From the NCBI RefSeq assembly GCF_036373705.1, contig NC_089860.1, positions 35,096,421 to 35,160,420 of the forward strand: a stretch of 64,000 nt of DNA, read 5' to 3'. The stretch comes from Amia ocellicauda (Eukaryota > Chordata > Actinopteri > Amiiformes > Amiidae). This document shows, piece after piece, positions 60,776 through 64,000 of this stretch (position 1 is its first letter; every line of letters begins with the position of its first letter). The notes under the pieces were generated by a model, which saw nothing but the letters and a program-made list of their open reading frames with translations, had not been told where the DNA came from and searched no databases. The position numbers and the translations under genes were made by a program.

Positions 60776-61884
60776 TCGGCCACCCTGGTTATAATAGTAA
60801 ATTTAATCAAGTCTTATCGTAGTTGGAGAAGCAGTCAGCCTTACTAATATAAGTGGTTGATCATGAGCAGACTCAGTTGCCAGTGGTCAGCGGTCATTAT
60901 ATTGTCTTCAGTCGAGTCAGGAATGTCTTGTAGCCTCCCGAAGGTCAGCTCTCCTCTCACCGGCAGCGTGACAAGGCGTGTCTGTCTGATGGCGTGTGGA
61001 TCTGAAGGTCTCGCTCTCCAGATGACCTCGGTGTCGCTCTTCAATTGGATGTAGTGGTGCGTGACTCACCGTCGAGGCCTGCCTCCTGGGGTTGACCAGG
61101 TGCACCGGCCTGGCGCCCCGACGGGAGCTCGCCACCGCGGACGGGCTTCAGCTGGAGGATGACACGATTCCGGGGGGTTAAAGGTCGGCATGCCCTCAGA
61201 GGAAACAGCCATCTGCCCGGTGCTGCGAACTAATTTGTCTTTACTTTAATTTGACCCACTTTTAAAACAAAAACATGTTATCCCACTTATTGTTAATTTC
61301 AGTGAATAGCCAGCCAGACACACTTTTAATAAGAGTTCTTAAATTAATACAGCTAACGAGTTCATTTAATAACACTTACTCTGTTCTAAAGATTCTGTTC
61401 CATAAAGTAATGATTCTTTCTCTTCTGCCATTGTTTTTACTTTTTATATTCTCTGTACTTAAATGGTAATTAACATCATCTACTTAGAGGTTGAGTTACT
61501 TCTCCTTAAATATTGCAGCTACTTTGTCACAATCCGGAATCTGTTTTGCAGGTTCTTTGGTGTTCTTCAGAATCCATTCACCTTGATGAATGTATATTTA
61601 GTTTAGGGTAGTTCTGTTAACCCTTGCTACAAAATATTTGTGATGTAATTAAGGGAACAGAATCCATGATTAATACTTGTAGATGCCGTGGAAAATGTCT
61701 GGAAAAAGAATTGTCACAGGAAATGGGAAGTGAGGAACTTGTGTTTCTCAGTGACACCAGGTAAAGTAATGCAACACAACGTAACGCAACACAATACAGC
61801 AGTGCAATGCCACCCAATACAAAGAAGACACACGTAAAATACAAAACAGATACTCGAGTGCCTGTGCTGGGAAGCTGATCTCAC

Positions 61885-62011
61885 CGCTCTTCTCCAGAAG
61901 TAAGCGCCCCCGTGCCAGTTCAAGGCGAGAGGTCAGGGGTCGGGATTTAAGAGCAGCATTTGTGTAGAGGGGGGTCTCAGTAGGAGCAGACAGAGCAGCC
62001 GAGCTGACGAA
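61885..62011 (-). CDS. Possible internal exon of an unidentified minus-strand gene
   Basis: On the minus strand a pyrimidine-rich acceptor (CTGACCCCTGTTGTGTTACAG) precedes 62011 and a donor (AGAGCG|GTGAGA) follows 61885. One of three frames is fully open over 42 codons (TETPLYTNAALKSRPLTSRL, then ELARGRLLLEKS) and ends in phase 1. A second candidate with a donor CGACG|GTGAGT lies near 61071-61150. I recognise no family. It is a candidate only. Confidence 0.3.
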
Positions 62012-62583
62012 CTGTAACACAACAGGGGTCAGACAGGGGTCACGGAGATGAAACGTGAGATTAAGCCATTGGAGGAACCAGCATGAAGCAAAGCATTCTA
62101 GGTTTGGGTCGTTCAATGTGCCAAAGTGCTTCCAGACATCCGGTATTCATCGCACATCAGCCCAGACTCTTTTTGAGTTATTTTAAGTGGTTGCATCCCC
62201 TTTATAACGAGCTCTTTTAGACCCACAGCTCGGACTGTAGTGAGAGCCCACTTCCACGGCTCTCAGGGATTGACACTGAGCAACACGCACCCTCTGTCCA
62301 TCAGTTCCCATGGCAGGAGTAACGGGTCTCTCTCTAAACACCCTCTAGACAAGGGCTCCTTTTATCGGTCCACTTTGCGTCTCTGTGCAAACATCAGGCA
62401 GATAAAGACCTTCATCACAGCGTCGCACGGCGGTGTTTTCAATTCATTCCTCTGTGCGATTTATAACGGCGTCGCTTGTGATCAGTCAAATGAAATGACT
62501 CCCGTCAGCAGAAAGCGTTGCTGATGTGTGTGGAGCTGAAATACTTTCTGGAGAGATGACTGAAGGTTGACGGGAGTGAAACT

Positions 62584-62625
62584 GTATGTGTGTGTGTGTG
62601 TCTGTGGTTGTGTGTGTGTGTGAGT
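62584..62625. repeat. (TG)n microsatellite
   Basis: Compound TG repeat interrupted by CTGTGGT. Confidence 0.9.
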
Positions 62626-62651
62626 ATGTGAGTAATTAAGTGCAAATGAAA

Positions 62652-62725
62652 GAGCCAGTGCAATAAGGCTCTGTGTCTGAATACATTACCTCTGCAAAAT
62701 GTGTTCAGTGGCACACAATGGCACA
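62652..62725. repeat. Dispersed repeat, unit 2
   Basis: Homologue of 60718-60775. Confidence 0.75.
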
Positions 62726-62889
62726 CTCTAGTCTTCTCTCACATCTCCGTGTTTTTCCCAGTAACATGTTCACAAACTGCTGGCGTGTTTAACCCTTGTG
62801 ATACTGTGTATCTGTAGTACATTGTGTGAGAGTTTCAAATGTTGTTTTATACCTTAGTTTTAAGTAACAGTAACACAAACAGAACTCGC

Positions 62890-62986
62890 TAAAGTGATCC
62901 TGTTAACCCTTGTTACATTGTGCATAGGTAGAACATTGTATTAGTGCTTATTAAATCATGTAAGTCATCTTGGATAAAGCGATCTG

Positions 62987-63024
<38 letters not shown>
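62890..63024 (+). repeat. L2/SINE-type 3' tail with (AAT)n
   Basis: TGTAAGTCATCTTGGATAAA followed by GCGATCTGATAA and about 12 TAA units is the typical end of fish L2-tailed SINEs or LINEs. The head is not recognisable. Confidence 0.6.
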
Positions 63025-63687
63025 GTAGATCTGTGAATTATGCTTTATTTCTATGTCTAGGTGATCTTGTTCAGCCCATATTATCCAGATTCCCCCCACA
63101 GATATAAAAACCTTCACCCTCATTCCACTCCGTATGCAATCCAAGACACATCAATGCCATCATGCAAGAAATTGGCAAGGCTGGTGCTGAGTAATCATCT
63201 CGTAAAAAAACGACACCTTGAGAGATTTGCATGTTTTCCAGGGGAGACTGATTAATGCTGGATCGTCAAACTTGTTCCTTTAATATCTCTCGCCCGATCC
63301 TGCAGATAGCACACCACCGTGCTAATTAATTGTCGGATCCACTGCAGTCATAAATCAATTTTGAAAAGGAGAAGATCATATTGGAGCCCCTCTCAGCTGC
63401 AGCCGGGGTGGATAGAATGAAACGCGGCCACAGATGCGAGATGCGGTGTCTGTATGCAAACAAGCCCAAGACAAGATCTGATTCAAGACAAGTGCACATT
63501 TTAATTACATTAATTCAAGTGTTACACTGCAACCCTGGCCCACAAAAAGTCACTGTGCTTTCTGATATTCTTTTATAATAAATGCATTGTCAGTTTGTGA
63601 GCCAAATTGGGACTAATGAGTGACAGAGGAGTTCAAGAGATGTGTGAAACCCATAGGAGTGTGACTGGGGCTCTGTCCACATTAAGA

Positions 63688-64000
63688 TCATAAGAACATA
63701 AGACAGTGTCCAATCGAGGGGAGGCCATTCGCCCCATCATGCTCGTTTGGTGTCCATTAATAACTAAGTGATCAAGGATCCTATCCAGTCTGTTTTTGAA
63801 TGTTCCCAAATGGTCTCTTCAGCCACATCGCTGGGGAGTTTGTTCAGAAAGTGACGCCTCTCTGTGTGAAGAAGTGTCTCCTGTTTTCTGTCTTGAATGC
63901 CTTGAAGCCCAATTTCCATTTGTGTCCCCGGGTGCGTGTGTCCCTGCTGATCTGGAAAAGCTCCTCTGGTTTGATGTGGTCGATGCCTTTCATGATTTTG
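63688..64000 (-). mobile_element. CR1-like LINE, copy 3, cut by window edge
   Basis: Starts at the left with the AACATAAGA tail and follows copies 1 and 2 to the end of the window. It has the same orientation as both other copies and continues beyond 64000. Confidence 0.88.

Noticed and set aside
60844-61135. Minus-strand frames near 61 kb as a confident coding exon
   Set aside because: A donor-like site exists, but the phase does not join to the candidate exon at 61885-62011 in a convincing frame, and no family is recognised. It is mentioned only as weak support.
1-64000. CRISPR arrays, bacterial operons, rRNA or tRNA genes
   Set aside because: None are visible. The window is vertebrate nuclear DNA, and the direct repeats seen are microsatellites or transposons.

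Overview
This is a eukaryotic window: spliced genes with GT/AG introns, long intergenic stretches, microsatellites and many vertebrate transposable elements. The protein sequences and the repeat set (several Tc1/mariner families, CR1-like LINEs, a tRNA-derived SINE with an L2-type tail) point to a ray-finned fish. An early-branching lineage such as gar, bowfin or sturgeon is possible, but I cannot fix the species from the sequence alone.

Layout. 1-5.1 kb: a minus-strand gene for a small transmembrane signalling adaptor (PAG/LIME type). A DD36E Tc1 element sits against its 3' end, and its introns carry a CR1 LINE and one copy of an LTR-like repeat. 7.2-9.7 kb: paqr7 (membrane progestin receptor alpha), minus strand, coding region in one exon. 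9.7-16 kb: non-coding sequence with a SINE, an unidentified coding-like relic and a strong hairpin. 16.1-25.8 kb: wdtc1, plus strand, complete with 15 coding exons (671 aa) and a ZNF143/CCAAT promoter. One intron holds a 498-bp repeat that also occurs upstream of the gene, and another holds a Tc1 relic. 30.9-32.9 kb: two Tc1-type elements six bases apart, one with an intact transposase. 33.5-41 kb: tmem222, plus strand, complete with 6 coding exons (183 aa). 41-49 kb: mostly featureless sequence ending in a 600-bp CCCCACA/CCCACA minisatellite. 50.1-52.3 kb: a trophoblast glycoprotein (TPBG/5T4/Waif) paralogue, plus strand, 2 coding exons (370 aa). 52.3-64 kb: gene-poor, with a broken Tc1, one possible minus-strand exon and a CR1 copy running off the window end.

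The genes do not form a pathway. WDTC1 is a CRL4 ubiquitin-ligase receptor, TMEM222 an RTE1/DUF778 membrane protein, PAQR7 a steroid receptor, and the TPBG family modulates Wnt signalling. wdtc1 followed by tmem222 is the order at human 1p36.11, and PAQR7 lies in the same human band, so this looks like conserved vertebrate synteny. I found no bacterial-type systems, CRISPR arrays, rRNA or tRNA genes. The most notable items are the intact, apparently recent DD36E transposon, the fast-evolving adaptor gene, the G-rich minisatellite and a possible papain-like motif pair in TMEM222.
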